DNA of 64,000 nucleotides, from NCBI GenBank assembly GCA_030248225.1, contig JASANE010028061.1, positions 1 to 64,000 of the forward strand, given 5' to 3'. Of this stretch, positions 36,426-47,836 are shown in pieces (the first letter of the stretch is position 1; each line of letters starts with the position of its first letter). Origin of the DNA: Trileptium ribeirensis. Its lineage: Eukaryota; Nematoda; Enoplea; Enoplida; Thoracostomopsidae. Under the pieces are notes generated by a model. It was not told the origin of the DNA. It did not search any database and saw only the letters and a program-made list of their open reading frames with translations. Position numbers and translations under genes: made by a program.

Positions 36426-37226
36426 TTATACGAACACAACTTTCCAACACTTCTCCTCGTTCTCTGAGCCTTGTGCAGGAAATCTGGACAAAACAACTCC
36501 CTTAACATACGTCAGCTTCTTCTGACACAAAACCTCTTTGCCACGTGTTCCGGTACAATTTCGGCCCTTCATTTCATCAGGTTTGAAGTATTTCTTCACC
36601 AAGCTCACTGCAAAATGCGATCGCGACTGAGCCTTTTTCTGCGCTGATTTTATATCTTTTTCATCTAATAAGTTGGTCACTGCAGGAGTTGTCATTGCGC
36701 TAGGGGTCTGAGGTAAACCAGGTGCCAAGTTTTTCGAAACTGGCGTATGCAAGTGCTTCTCGTAGCTGTACCCCTGTGAATTAGTACTGAGCGTGGCATA
36801 ATCAACAGATGTCGGCTGCTCCGATGAAATCTCGGTGAACCCACCAATCTGGTGACATGCAGAGTTATCAGAAGTGCTCACCGCGTTCAAAACTTCGTGG
36901 TCTGCATTACCTTCATCGATAACTAAACTATTGCTACTGTCAGTACGATCACAAGACGCCTCGCGTTGATCGAGCAGTGCTTTCAGAATTTGTGCATGAT
37001 CAGCTTGCGTTCTAGCAATTGCAGCTAGCTTTTCCGACAACACGGTTTGATTAGCTTTAATCATTTCAATCTGGTCAAGCACTAAACGAAAATTGTCGGT
37101 AGTGTCTTCGAGTAGTTGAAATATTCATGGCCGCTCGAATGCTGCTAGCGAGTTTCACTGTCTGAGTACTATAGCCTGAGATATTTTCATCGTGCATTGC
37201 ATCATCAGTTGAACACGGTGGGTAAC
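36426..37226 (-). CDS. BEN-domain protein, 3' exon (one apparent frameshift)
   Basis: The acceptor TTTGCAG above 37226 is followed by a frame reading YPPCSTDDAMHDENISGYS, then LASSIRAAMN. A one-base shift near 37120-37128 moves to the frame IFQLLEDTTDNFRLVLDQIE, which runs to TAA at 36426. The region from about residue 1 to 40 of the second frame is coiled-coil-like (LDQIEMIKANQTVLSEKLAA). The C-terminus (FAVSLVKKYFKPDEMKGRN, LTYVKGVVLSRFP, CWKVVFV) fits a BEN domain, a DNA/protein-binding fold of chromatin regulators and some mobile-element proteins. The shift could be a real mutation or a sequence error. No 3' partner exon is needed. Confidence 0.6.
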
Positions 37227-37800
37227 CTGCAAATCCATACAAACTTACTACTCTCTGCTAGACCACATGTATACCTGAAACTTGACACTGCTGAGTCCTG
37301 ATCAGTCCTAACCTAACCGTGTCTGATTGGTAGACCTAACCCAACAGTCGTACACTTACTTTTGTTTACAGTACGTGCATGTTATGCATTGACAGCAGCC
37401 GGGATATTAATAAACACAACAAAACAATAACCGGCATAAAATTCAATATGGTTGCTATAACACTCTAATCGATACGCAGACACAGCATGCAGCATAAGGC
37501 TTGAACCGGCTTGGCCACTGGCGAACAATATCAAAGTGTCGAGTCGGAAATTTCTGGGTTTCAATACTGGCTGACGTTAAACTTGATTAATGGTGTAACA
37601 GATGCCTAAATACTAAACCGGTACGGGGTCAATCCTCATGTTCTGACTCCCAACCCCTCAAGTTAAAAAAGCTAATGTTTCCCCTTTAGCGAGAAATGTT
37701 AACCCAGAAAACATACGTCGGGGAGCAAAAAAGATCGGAATCAACCGTCCACCCCATAAGAAAATTTTTTTGACCAACAGGGTTACACTTTGGTCTCGCC

Positions 37801-37830
37801 ACTACCCCCCCCCCCCCCCCGACTCGGGAT
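37801..37830. repeat. Poly-C run
   Basis: A run of about 14 C bases near 37806-37820 in an otherwise AT-rich context. Similar runs occur in the centre of the fold-back element at 38341-38420. Confidence 0.8.
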
Positions 37831-37967
37831 CATTTATCCCCCTGGCATAGCAACCCGCCGGTTATGTAACAAACTGTGAAAACTAAAGTGTAATATGATT
37901 GTGAACATGTTTGAACCAGATAGAAGGAAGAAGAAGGAAGCCAATATTATTTACCTTTGGCTTATTC

Positions 37968-38105
37968 ATAATTGCGATTTAAACTGAAACAACAATAATC
38001 ACTATCAGTGGCATACCTGGGGAACTGAGACGTCATCAGCCGGCTGGAATTCGTGATATTTTTATGCGGAGGCCTTGAAGGTACTCAATGGCCCCCAACC
38101 AAATT
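37968..38105. repeat. 138-bp direct repeat, copy 1
   Basis: About 95 percent identical to 38884-39021, same orientation. It contains ACAACAATAATCACTATCAG and GACGTCATCAGCCGGCTGG. The pair brackets the 5' BEN exon and the fold-back element. Confidence 0.9.
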
Positions 38106-38257
38106 GTTGTGTTGGTAACGGGTATTGATGACAGCCCAGCGCTCTACATAGTAAGTATCTAGGAACAGAAATCGAGCAACTCAATTCCCGTTCCGCCGCT
38201 GCATATTAGAATTTATGAAAACGATTATTTCACTAAACACTTTCAAAATGAGTCTTA

Positions 38258-38514
38258 CCAAGAGTGGATAACGGGGAAGAGTATGATACTTCCCTGTTAT
38301 TACACGTAAAACCAAATTTGATGACACTTGCGCTTTCGGCCCGACCCCCCCCCCCAATTTTTTTGGGAAGGGGGGGTCGAAATTGGAATTTACAAAAATT
38401 CGACCCCCCCAAAAAAAGGGGAGGGGGATAGGCCGAAAACGCCCGTGTCATCAAATTTGGTTTTACGTGTGATAACGGGGAAGGGTCATACTCTTCCCCG
38501 TTATCCACTCTTGG
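38258..38514. mobile_element. Fold-back MITE inserted at a splice donor
   Basis: CCAAGAGTGGATAACGGGGA at the left is mirrored by CCCGTTATCCACTCTTGG at the right. Arms of about 110-120 bp surround a C/G-run centre. The 5-bp repeat TCTTA flanks it (38253-38257 and 38515-38519). In the minus sense the right-hand TCTTA is the TAAGA of the donor GTAAGA of the BEN exon, so the duplication kept the donor intact. Confidence 0.85.
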
Positions 38515-38520
38515 TCTTAC

Positions 38521-38863
38521 CACACTCAAAGCTAGAGCTGAGTGAAGTTACTGTAGAGTTGTCGGTGTCCCGAAATTTGGGCATTGTTTCAATAGAAACG
38601 TTTGCCTCACCGCTGTGTACAGCACGATACTCTTCCTCCTTCATTGCCGATTCGGTGCCCATCGCCATTGCTATAGCCCACTGCTTAGACTTCTTTGTTT
38701 GAACATACACCCAGGTGCCTGGCACTATATCCACTAAATCAAAATCTTTTGTGGCTACGCCTTCACTACCTTCACGAGACATCATAATTTTAGAAATGCT
38801 TTGAAATCGTTTAATAGAAATATTACCAATGTTTTGATTCTTTTTATACCACTTGAGTAACAT
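38521..38863 (-). CDS. BEN-domain protein, 5' exon
   Basis: ATG at 38863-38861 opens 114 codons: KKNQNIGNISIKRF, then DIVPGTWVYVQTKKSKQWAI and AMAMGTESAMKEEEY. It ends SSSFECG at a donor G/GTAAGA in phase 1. Joined to 37226 it makes a glycine codon and continues YPPCSTDD, so both halves read as one product. The N-terminal part has no family I recognise. A fold-back element is inserted in the intron immediately after the donor. If the splice fails, the frame ends at a TAA inside the element. Confidence 0.55.
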
Positions 38864-38883
38864 ATAAGTATTACTGCTATTTT

Positions 38884-39021
38884 ATAATTGCGATATAAAC
38901 TGAAACAACAATAATCACTATCAGTGGCATACCTGGGGAACTGAGACGTCATCAGCCGGCTGGAATTCGTGATATTTTTATGCGGAGGCCTTGAGGATAC
39001 TCAACGGCCCCCAAACAAATT
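38884..39021. repeat. 138-bp direct repeat, copy 2
   Basis: Direct copy of 37968-38105, starting 20 bp upstream of the BEN start codon (minus sense). It could therefore hold part of that gene's promoter, or be the terminal repeat of a mobile unit carrying the exon. Confidence 0.9.
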
Positions 39022-39102
39022 ACGGGCCCATTAAAATATATAAAATCTTGGATCCGCCATTGACAATTGTTACAAATTAATGGCAACAGTGCACAGCACG
39101 CT

Positions 39103-40143
39103 TTAAAATTGCGTAGGCCCTCCTTTATTGTCTAGTACCATAGGTATAACTTTTAGGATGTGTTGTATATACGACCTACACTGGTTTACAGACATATGTT
39201 CTCGCCAGAATTGTTTAATTCCTACTATCAAGTCTTGTTTAGTTGTAGGTTTAACCTGTTTCCGCAAATATTCTTTGAGCTGATGCCAAACACATTCTAT
39301 GGGATTCAAGTCCGGAGACTCTGGAGGCCAAAAAGCTGTTAAAATATTATTTTCAGCAAGATAATTTTTAGTAAATCGGCTAATATGCGTTGGCGCATTG
39401 TCATGTACAAGGAAGCAATGGTCGGTATACGCTTTGAGCATGAACGGCTTCAGAAAACTGTCTAATATCATACAGTACATTTTGGAATGCATTCTTTTGT
39501 TACCATCGAATATGCATATGCATGTCGCGCCATTCCAACTAATTCCTGCCCAGACGTGCATCTTGACTGGGTGTTTTGCAATACTGCGGAGAGCCATTAG
39601 CTTATCACCATTTTTCACAAATGCACGTCTCATATGTCTTTCTAACTGAATCGTCGATTCGTCAGTAAACACATGCTGCTTAAATAATTCGTTTTTGTGT
39701 ACTGCTTCGATACAGAACTTTAATCGTTTTAGCTTGTTGGTATCTCTAACGATCTGGCAATATTTCACGCTTGCATATCGCCAGCCAAGTCGCCTCCTTA
39801 TTCGAGAAATTGTTCTTTCGCTTGGGATTTCAGATGTTTCAAATTTGGCGGCCAACTTTTTCCTTAATTGATATGCTGTCATTTCATTGTCGTTCAACAT
39901 TAAGTTATAACTGTACTCTGCGAACTCAGAAAAACAAAAGGGTCGACCGCTTCTCTTCTTATCGTAAATATGGTGTCGTTCCCTCAAGCGTTCAATGCAC
40001 AGTTTTACAGCTCGATATGTAGTACGGTAGCCTTCATTTTTCAAAATGGAAACGATGGAGCTGTAAGGAATGTTTTTCTCACTAAGTTCGGATATTCTGG
40101 CTCTACAGTAAGGAGGTAAAACACGCAGTTTCTTAGTTTCCAT
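39103..40143 (-). CDS. Tc1/mariner-type transposase, DD34E, intact frame
   Basis: 346 codons from ATG at 40143 without interruption, the usual length for Tc1-family transposases. Residues 12-60 look like a first helix-turn-helix, GRP at 66-68 is the hook-like linker, and a second helix-turn-helix lies at about 85-122. The catalytic triad is D161 (FTDEST), D248 (VHDNAPTH) and E283 (DLNPIE), with 34 residues between the last two. It would cut and rejoin the element ends at TA sites in the nucleus. Terminal repeats are not obvious: only a weak TGCACA match between about 39085 and 40235. It sits antisense in the large LARP4 intron. Confidence 0.92.
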   Translation of the reverse strand: METKKLRVLPPYCRARISELSEKNIPYSSIVSILKNEGYRTTYRAVKLCIERLRERHHIYDKKRSGRPFCFSEFAEYSYNLMLNDNEMTAYQLRKKLAAKFETSEIPSERTISRIRRRLGWRYASVKYCQIVRDTNKLKRLKFCIEAVHKNELFKQHVFTDESTIQLERHMRRAFVKNGDKLMALRSIAKHPVKMHVWAGISWNGATCICIFDGNKRMHSKMYCMILDSFLKPFMLKAYTDHCFLVHDNAPTHISRFTKNYLAENNILTAFWPPESPDLNPIECVWHQLKEYLRKQVKPTTKQDLIVGIKQFWREHMSVNQCRSYIQHILKVIPMVLDNKGGPTQF

Positions 40144-40239
40144 AAAAATTATTTATACGCCGACGAAATTTAAAAATTATAAATTATACGACGTAAAATT
40201 ATTAGAATTGTACCAATCTTGCGTAAATACTGTTTGTGC

Positions 40240-41951
40240 AGTACCTAGAAAATATGTATAAACGTTAATGCAAATAAGAAAACCTCAACTGTAGCTGTTC
40301 TAACGATAGGCAGGGACGCAGCAACAGCAGCGGGGGAGGCTGGGGGCCCTCCCACCTTTTGGCCAAACCCGTTATAAGACTGACGCCATTGGCGATTTTT
40401 CGCCATGGGGTTCACCGACCAATCCCCTTTTGACACGATGTACAAAATGCTGTTCGCGAACAGCGCGCCGATTTTAGTATCCTATTACATTTGCGAATTT
40501 TTGGATATGATGAACGTTTGCTGTCCGATGACCGAAAGGCCTGATCTCTGTTAGTCTAACATACTAAGACCGTTTGCTATTTTATCCAATTTGAATTCGC
40601 TGAACGCAAATGGGGGATTCTGGAAATGGGCCGTTTCCTGTTCTGGTAACACAATATGCGATCTCAAATCGGTTCCTGTACTTTAAGACATTTTTTCAAA
40701 CGTGCTGCGCACTGACCCTAAATCGCGGTGGCCGGGCCGACCCCCAGATTTAAGGACGAATGTGACCTCACGGATAGATATGTTGCAAAAAGTGAATTTG
40801 AAAATGACATAATTATTTATCAAACACCACTCTTTCACGTAAGAAGTGTACAGTAATTCATATTGCTTAGAAAATAAACAACGTAATACGGGAGGGGCAA
40901 CCACTGTTTAGACTTAGTACTGGAATCTTGGCGACGTGCACAGGGTGTGAATTCGGAGAACGATAAATGAGAAACTATATATAACTGTAATTGATATGTC
41001 AAAACAAAATATTTTCGGAAAAATGTAAAAGAAGCGCCAAAGTTGAACAAGATACAAAATAGAACAAAGTCTTATATTAAAGAACAAAAGGAGAGAATCT
41101 GTGCCCACTATGTGAAAAGAGAAGTTAAATAATACATACACATGTATCTATGTTATATGTATTTGTATTACGAGTGATAAAGCAGGTATAAACGCCAGTT
41201 CTCTTCGTAAAATATTTTATATAAATATTTTTGATTTATATTTTATATTTTAAATATATACATATTTTTAAAGTAATAACACGAATCTATTTATGTATTC
41301 TGGTGTGTTCGCTTAACTCCCGCTGAGGAACAAAATACATTGAGCTTGAACTATAGTATACGTGCTTTGGACGCGTGTTTGAAATCCAATTACAATGCCG
41401 GTTTTTACAGTAATAGCAACTTAACGTCCGCAGGCAATATGAGCAATTTAATGCACGTGGACAATGAGCAAAATATCGTACTGATACAATAGTTACTTAC
41501 ATGATAAAATACTGCTACTGTGAATGTATCGCATTCGAACAGAGTGTACCACAGTTGAACAGCTTATAAACGCTGAATGCCATTGGATTAACACCTAAAG
41601 TCTAATTGATGGGACCACAAGGTGGCACAAACGGAAATGCTTAGTTTATAATTTCGACAGCCGTTACAAAAAAGACCCACCAAGTTTTCAGGATATGGCT
41701 CACTACACAGGGATGCTATGTTATTGATGCCTCTACCCAGAGGGAACCATCTAGTCGGTTCATCAGCAGCGCTGATAACTGGACATGCAGTATTAAGTCC
41801 GTTACGGGTACCCACTACCTGCGGGCTCAAGATTTGGGCCCGTACCCGTACACTCTCTATATAAAGTAATTTTGTAATATATGTACACATTTTCCTAAGA
41901 CAGAAATACTTATAATGTTTTGTTGTTTTGTATGTGTATTATTGTTTTCAG
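40240..41951. other. LARP4 intron, nothing recognised
   Basis: AT-rich sequence after the Tc1 transposase with no exon on either strand. A GC-richer patch at 40310-40365 (CAGCGGGGGAGGCTGGGGGC) may be the edge of an unidentified repeat. Confidence 0.35.
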
Positions 41952-42459
41952 GTACGATTTTTTTGAACAGTATCGGTAACGCAAATAGCATTTCAACAAC
42001 ATCCGGTTGTAGCGTTAACAGTGTCAGCAACAGCAATATTATTTGCACAGCGCTCGGCCAACAGCTTCATATCGTAACGTCGTCATTGTCGTGTTCGCCT
42101 GTTGTCACCACGGCAACAGGAGCAGCCGCAGCTCTTGGAATTTCTCCGACTAGACCACCGCTAAGCGATAGCGTATCGCCTGCGAAGAAACAACTTCAAG
42201 CATCCTTAATGGTTTCGCCAGGTTCTAAAAGTGCGAATTCCGACGGTAGCCGAGGAACAGCGTCTACGACAGGCTGTAAATTTTCTGGCCAGAGCACTTC
42301 CGGCACTTCACCTTTAGAATATGCTACTCCAACGCCGTTGAATGCGGACGATGCCGCGTCCACAAAACAGCAAAACAAACAGCCACCGCGGCAGCAGCCG
42401 ATTGATATCCAACAGTTGAAGGCACAGCTTCAACGCCAGCTGGAATTTTATTTCTCTAG
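41952..42459 (+). CDS. LARP4: LARP4-type protein, exon entering the La motif
   Basis: The acceptor TTTTCAG is followed by 508 bp, and the donor is CTAG/GTACGC. The first two bases complete a glycine codon. Most of it is Ser/Thr-rich. The last 20 codons, from IDIQQLKAQLQRQLEFYFS, match the start of the LARP4 La motif, where Q-L-E-x-Y-F-S precedes RENL in the next exon. The arginine codon is split across the junction. Confidence 0.85.
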
Positions 42460-44992
42460 GTACGCAGGTATTGTTTGAAACCTTTGTGTAATTTTGCTCT
42501 TTCACTTCAATTTCTGCGTCGTCCGCTGAAAACTGGACGCTAATTAGATCTTTAGAGACCGCGTAGGGTAAGAAATTTTGAATTCGACAATGCAATAGAT
42601 GTAATAGTATGTCATACCGAATAATAATTAATCATTTGGAACAACATAAAATCACTGTGGTTTTGATTCCTGTTTATTCACAACGTGCATGAAACAGGAC
42701 GTCAGCTGAAAAGCAAAATTGGTTTCCAAGAAACAAATGCGTTGCTAAGAAACAGAGCACAGATTAAAACGCGAAGGGTTTTCTTCAAATAATGAGAGTA
42801 GAATTTGAAATAATCAAAGTATCTAAATTGGGGCGTTTTGACAGACCCTAGCGTTTAGGTAACGGCCGACCAGAGATGATCTGTTTATGTTTCACTGGAA
42901 ACGCGAGCGTTCTTTACCATGGGTTTGCTTTTCGTTTGGTTCTGTTTCCCATTATGTTTTTTGAATGCTGAGTTAGCGAGTGAAACGAGACCACCGAAGA
43001 ATACTTGCTAGCCGTTACAGTGGTGAAATTTGACAATGTCTGTTATTGGGGTTTTAAAGGTAACACGCATAACTCAACATTGGCTGGGCGGATTTATTCG
43101 CGCAATAGCTCATTTTAAAGCTTGAAATCTCTATTTGTGCCCTTTAGTTACGGTGCAATGACGGTTTTTAACATATTCTCTCCGAAAAAATGTGTCAAAG
43201 GGACTCATGTGGGTCGCAAAGGGCCCAAAAATAGCATTATTTATTATAACTCGACAACCTGTGCAGATATCTGAGTGAAATTGGGATCTTTTGTAGAGAA
43301 TATAAGACTGTACTTAACGCTTTGCAATGGGGTTCTCTTAGGATGTATTCTTTGGGTCAAAACGGGTTCTAAATTAGGCCCATGAGACCCAAAATGGTAA
43401 TATTTGGTATATGCCCCAACCACTCGAGGTACATAGGCATGTTTGGTCTCGTTTTGTAGAGCAATTCATCCTCTATGTAGCTGCGAATGGTGCGCTGCCA
43501 TTGTCATTATTTCCGTCCAGGGTTGGGTTAAAATGGGGTTTTCAGTGGACCCACGGGACAGAAATACACGAAAATTGTAATATCATCGCAAGCGCTCGAG
43601 CTTTTATATAGGTGTTTTTTGATCTCAGTTTGCAGAACAAAATCTATGGTTGATCTTGTAATTTGATGCTCAGTATAGCCGTGCACACCTCTCGAAATTA
43701 TATATTTAGCACTAAGAATTCATCGCCTTGGCGATAAGACAATATACAAGTAATATACATTGTCTGGCTACTTTGCAATTTCAGCTCTGGTTTCGATAGT
43801 TAGTACCTATGTGTAGTATGCGCCAGAAATGACTGTCACCTCTCTAGCAACCATCGAATGAACTGTATTATGTTTCGAACAATGAACGAACATCGGTCAT
43901 TTCTGGCGGGATGTATACATAAGACGCGTGCAGGAATATACGATCAATCAACTACCTAATCGAAATCCTTATTTGTCTAGGGAAGCGTAGTCATGTGACT
44001 GTTTTATATGAATTTTCATAGGTTCGAAATATTCTATAACCATTCTGATTTTAATTTTACCGTCAGTACATGCGCTGAGTTGACGTAGGTAGATGTACAT
44101 ATATTTTGTCACATTTTATATCTTATCCTTTACCGAGACAAATAAATGCAAATTGCTTGCGAAAAATCAACGAATACCGCTATAACAGCAGGTAATTTTG
44201 CGCTTCAATTCGCTTCTATATCTATCTAACTGTACCAAAAAGGCGTTTTAAGTAATTTTAACGATTTGCTATTAATTATTAATATATACATAACTTTGGG
44301 TTTTCAATGGATTGGGTTGTATGTATGTTACATTCGTTTTATGTTCAGACAACTACAAATTCGGGGCATTGCACAGTACATCTAAGCTTTCCCAACTCAA
44401 TGGAAATCACTTGACGAGCTGAACTGGGGCGCTGAAACCAAACAGAAGCATGAGTTCCAGGTCAAACTGGGCAAGTCGGCGGAAAAAGCGAAAGGCTATA
44501 AATTATATTGATTCACAAATAATACTGAAATGCGACTTCTTGGAGAGAAGCCACGAGCCCCTGGTTCTATGCGCTTCCGGAGAAGAGACTATTAGTGCTG
44601 TAGCTCTAATGAAGCTTTAGAAATAGGTTTTGGCCCTAGTTACCCAATAAGTTGGTTTACATGGGCAATTTTGGTATCAATCGATAGGTTTTGTGGAAAG
44701 GAGTGGAATGGTATCCGGTTGCGGTTCCTGAGGTACCGAAAAATTGTCGATCTCAGAAATTAGTCATTACATTTAGCTTTTTCCACTAAGCATTAACGTG
44801 TCTACGATTTTGAGTGATTATGAATCCATGCGTACTGAGCCAGTGCCGGTGCTGAACTTCGTCGTTTTTCTCTATTGTAAGGTTGAGCCGAGTTATAGAA
44901 AAACCCGGTCAAATTTGGTCAATTTTTCGAAAAAAATGTGGGATTTTTTGAAGATACACTATTTTTTTATTTTTTTGAACTAACGAATGTAC
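42460..44992. other. LARP4 intron, dispersed-repeat fragments only
   Basis: No exon seen. Stretches around 43330-43390 and 43500-43570 (GGGTTAAAATGGGGTTTTCA and GGGTTCTAAATTAGGCCCAT) recall repeats near 30290-30510, an old dispersed family. Confidence 0.35.
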
Positions 44993-46151
44993 CAGGGAAT
45001 AACCGGAACCGGAACCAGCAACCCGAACCGTCCATTTAAACCGGATCCGGAACCGGAACCTGGTCTTCGAAATTTATATATAGTAAAAAGATGATGAAAG
45101 AATTGAAGGTATATTGGATTTAAAATGCATTAATAATAACTTTTACGTTAAACTTAATGTATTGCGATGGTATTATTGCCTTTCTGAAACTTTAAAGAGA
45201 CTGAGGAAGCTAATAAAAATGTCTAATTATCGATCAAATATGTCGGTTTTTGGACATTCAGAGCAAAAAATGTCTTCCACTATACACCATTGCGTATACT
45301 GCGTCAAATCGAATGTGCTTACAAAGCTTAGAGCGTAGAATACACACTTTCGCTCTGTCTCCAGTCGCCTCCCTTTACTACACATACGTTTGTTGCATGT
45401 TCTTCTGTAGGAAACTTAAAATTATTGGTTTATATGATTCTAAGAGAAAATAATAGATAGAAGGTAATTTTCTGTATCAGTGGTCAGAGACACTGTTTAG
45501 GCTAGCGTTGGACAAACAGTGTCCGTCAGTTAGATCATAATGATAACTTTCTAATCACAATGCTATAAATAAGACACACTGTGGTGCTGCTCCCACAGTT
45601 TCAATAAATACAGTTCATTGCCAAGAAAGCAGTTTCTAGCTGCGTTGCAGATAACGTTAGTTTACTTCACTTTAGACTGATTTACCAAGTTTACAAGCGC
45701 ACTGGCGGGTGCTTGACGCAATTTATGTTAGCCAAGCATACCCTAAGTACTTCTGCGTAAGCCATACTCTGTTACCGAGTTGGACCGGTTTAATTCAAAC
45801 GTATCCCACAGACTTCTGGATGTGTAAAATAGCTGCTACAAGCATTGACCTGGCTTTGATTTAACGAACTGCTGCAGGTTATTATGAAAAATTTCTGCTC
45901 TAATTATGTGCCGTACCTACGTTTCACACGGCAAATTGGTTAGTTAATATTTTCTTTTGCTTGGTTGTATTGGAGCTTGATCATTGTATAATATATATTA
46001 CATATGTTTGGATTACAGGATGAAGCAAAAAACGGAAAATTTCAAACAAAATTTTTAAACCGGAATTCCGGTTCCGGTATGGTTGTTGCCCTTTCCCGGA
46101 ACCGCAACAGGAACACGATTTTCGCCGGAATTGAATTCCGGTTACTCCCTG
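44993..46151. mobile_element. Non-autonomous hAT-like element, copy 2
   Basis: Starts CAGGGAATAACCGGAACCGG and ends CCGGTTACTCCCTG, giving 14 to 20 bp inverted ends. It is flanked by the perfect 8-bp duplication GAATGTAC (44985-44992 and 46152-46159). Multiple CCGGAACC words lie inside both ends, as in subterminal transposase sites of hAT elements. No transposase frame. Homologous along its length to 32844-33840. Confidence 0.9.
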
Positions 46152-46748
46152 GAATGTACGTATTGAACACACTGAGCAGGCATGGAATTACGACAGCCAG
46201 TATTAAATTTTGTCAGATTAATTAAACTGGATTACTGCACCACCGTGAGAACTCATTAAACCACCACTGAATTAACAAGTTATGTCAGGCCATGCATTTA
46301 GGTATATTTTGGCTTCCCATCGTCTATGTCGGCTCCCACCGTACATGTATTTTGAGTTGACTTTAAAAGTAATAGTTCTTACGAGCAGCTGGGCAATGTA
46401 TTTCTATTAATTGTTATTTTTCTTCACGTATTTGCCATAAAATGACATACGAAGTGTGAATGCATGATGACACGATATCATGCCACAATAAGACCTCCCA
46501 GCGTAACCTGGGGGTATCGTTATTCGAAAGGTAACGTGGAAGATACACTTCCAATATATATGTTTTTCATCTGGATGGTATTCAATGTTTCTTGTGTACT
46601 ATTTTGAATACAGGCTGGCAAAGTTTCTGTTAACTGTATGCAATTGGCTTACAATCGTGTTGATATTAAATATTTCAAATATTTAAAAAATTTTTCAGTA
46701 CCTAGAAACAATTCTCTTTCGTTATTTAATCATCGAACTTTATTTTAG

Positions 46749-46885
46749 AGAAAATCTGTCCACGGATTCTTATCTCCGATCTCAAATGGACAATGATCTA
46801 TACGTACCAATCAAAGTTGTCGCTAGTTTTAATAAAATACGCCAAATGACGCACGATCACGATCTGATTGTTGAAGTATTGAGAG
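46749..46885 (+). CDS. LARP4: LARP4-type protein, La-motif core exon
   Basis: The acceptor TATTTTAG precedes 137 bp encoding ENLSTDSYLRSQMDNDLYVP, then IKVVASFNKIRQM and LIVEVLR. This matches the La motif (ENLs.D.YL.SQMD.D..vPI..vA) almost position by position. It ends G/GTTGGC in phase 1 and joins 47236 to make a glutamate. The La motif is the poly(A)/3'-end RNA-binding fold of the family. Confidence 0.92.
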
Positions 46886-47235
46886 GTTGGCAACAAGTTT
46901 ATTTAGTTGTAACGATCGTTTTCAGTAATTGATTCAGTCAATATTAGGGTCTGTCTATCGAAGTATAAACAAATACCTGCAGCATTATGATGTTTTTTAT
47001 TGATTATACTTAGGTTTTTTTACGTTGTAATCTTCCTGAACATTTTTCAAAACGGTGACGACGAGTGTCTAATGATTACAGAAAATAATAGTGGTGCTAA
47101 AAAGTGTTATATTGTAAAGTTTTCATCTTCACATGGTGGAACTTTGGCAAGATTGGCTCGGGAGCTATTTTAGTGCCAACGCGGCTCGAAAAGCAGTATC
47201 TGGTCGAAATAATAATTATTTCCTTTGGTTTTTAG

Positions 47236-47339
47236 AATCGAAAGATGTTCAAGTGGACGACTCTGGGCAAAAGGTGCGCCCTTGCCACAAACGGTGCTCT
47301 CTAATTTTGCGCGAAATACCAGAAGGAACACAAATGAAG
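47236..47339 (+). CDS. LARP4: LARP4-type protein, La motif end and RRM start exon
   Basis: The acceptor GTTTTTAG, 104 bp, then donor AAG/GTTACC in phase 0. It encodes [20 protein letters not shown], then [18 protein letters not shown]...G.KVRP.HKRC closes the La motif and LILREIP is the first RRM strand of LARP4 proteins. Confidence 0.92.
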
Positions 47340-47744
47340 GTTACCTTACACAATATTATGCTGTTTAGATTGGTACCGGTGAATCAAAAATAAATCAGCT
47401 GGCTTACTGTAATACCTAATTAACTAATAGTTTAGCAACCTCAACTTTAACACAGGCGAGTCGGTGCTAATGACTAGATTCTTCGCCGGTGCGATTGGGT
47501 TTCTGCAATTTTGGGATCATACTTGAGGCCTGTTATTGTGACCAGTGCTCCTATAGTTCTCCCAGTTAATATTTGTGAACCTACATAGTCTCGACATTTG
47601 CATATAAAATCATCGTTTATCAGTTCAGACCAACAGAATTAGCTACATAACAAGGTCTCCAATCACCTTTTCTTAGTGCCGTGTTAGTCACATATGATTT
47701 TTTATATATTAGGAATATCATTTATTTGCTCGGAACAAAAAAAC

Positions 47745-47836
47745 GAATCCTTGGTGCCGAGGGGCGTGAAACACATAACCTTCTGGGTTGGTTGGATATT
47801 ATTACAGCGCGCTAGGCCACTCGGTCATCTTTTGAT
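47745..47836 (-). ncRNA. Possible tRNA-derived element (SINE head or tRNA pseudogene)
   Basis: On the minus strand, TGACCGAGTGGCCTAGCGC resembles the A box and D arm of a Leu/Ser-type tRNA. It is followed after about 55 bases by GTTTCACGCCCCTCGGCACC, a degraded B-box/T-arm region ending CACCA, then a T7 run that could end Pol III transcription. The anticodon arm is not clear and pairing is imperfect, so it is probably not a working tRNA gene. Confidence 0.3.

Noticed and set aside
39060..40240. Terminal inverted repeats for the Tc1 element
   Set aside because: Only a short TGCACA-centred match was found near the two flanks, too weak to define ends.
42196..42595. Minus-strand frames opposite the La-motif exon
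   Set aside because: They are antisense to an exon whose sense reading is clearly LARP4.
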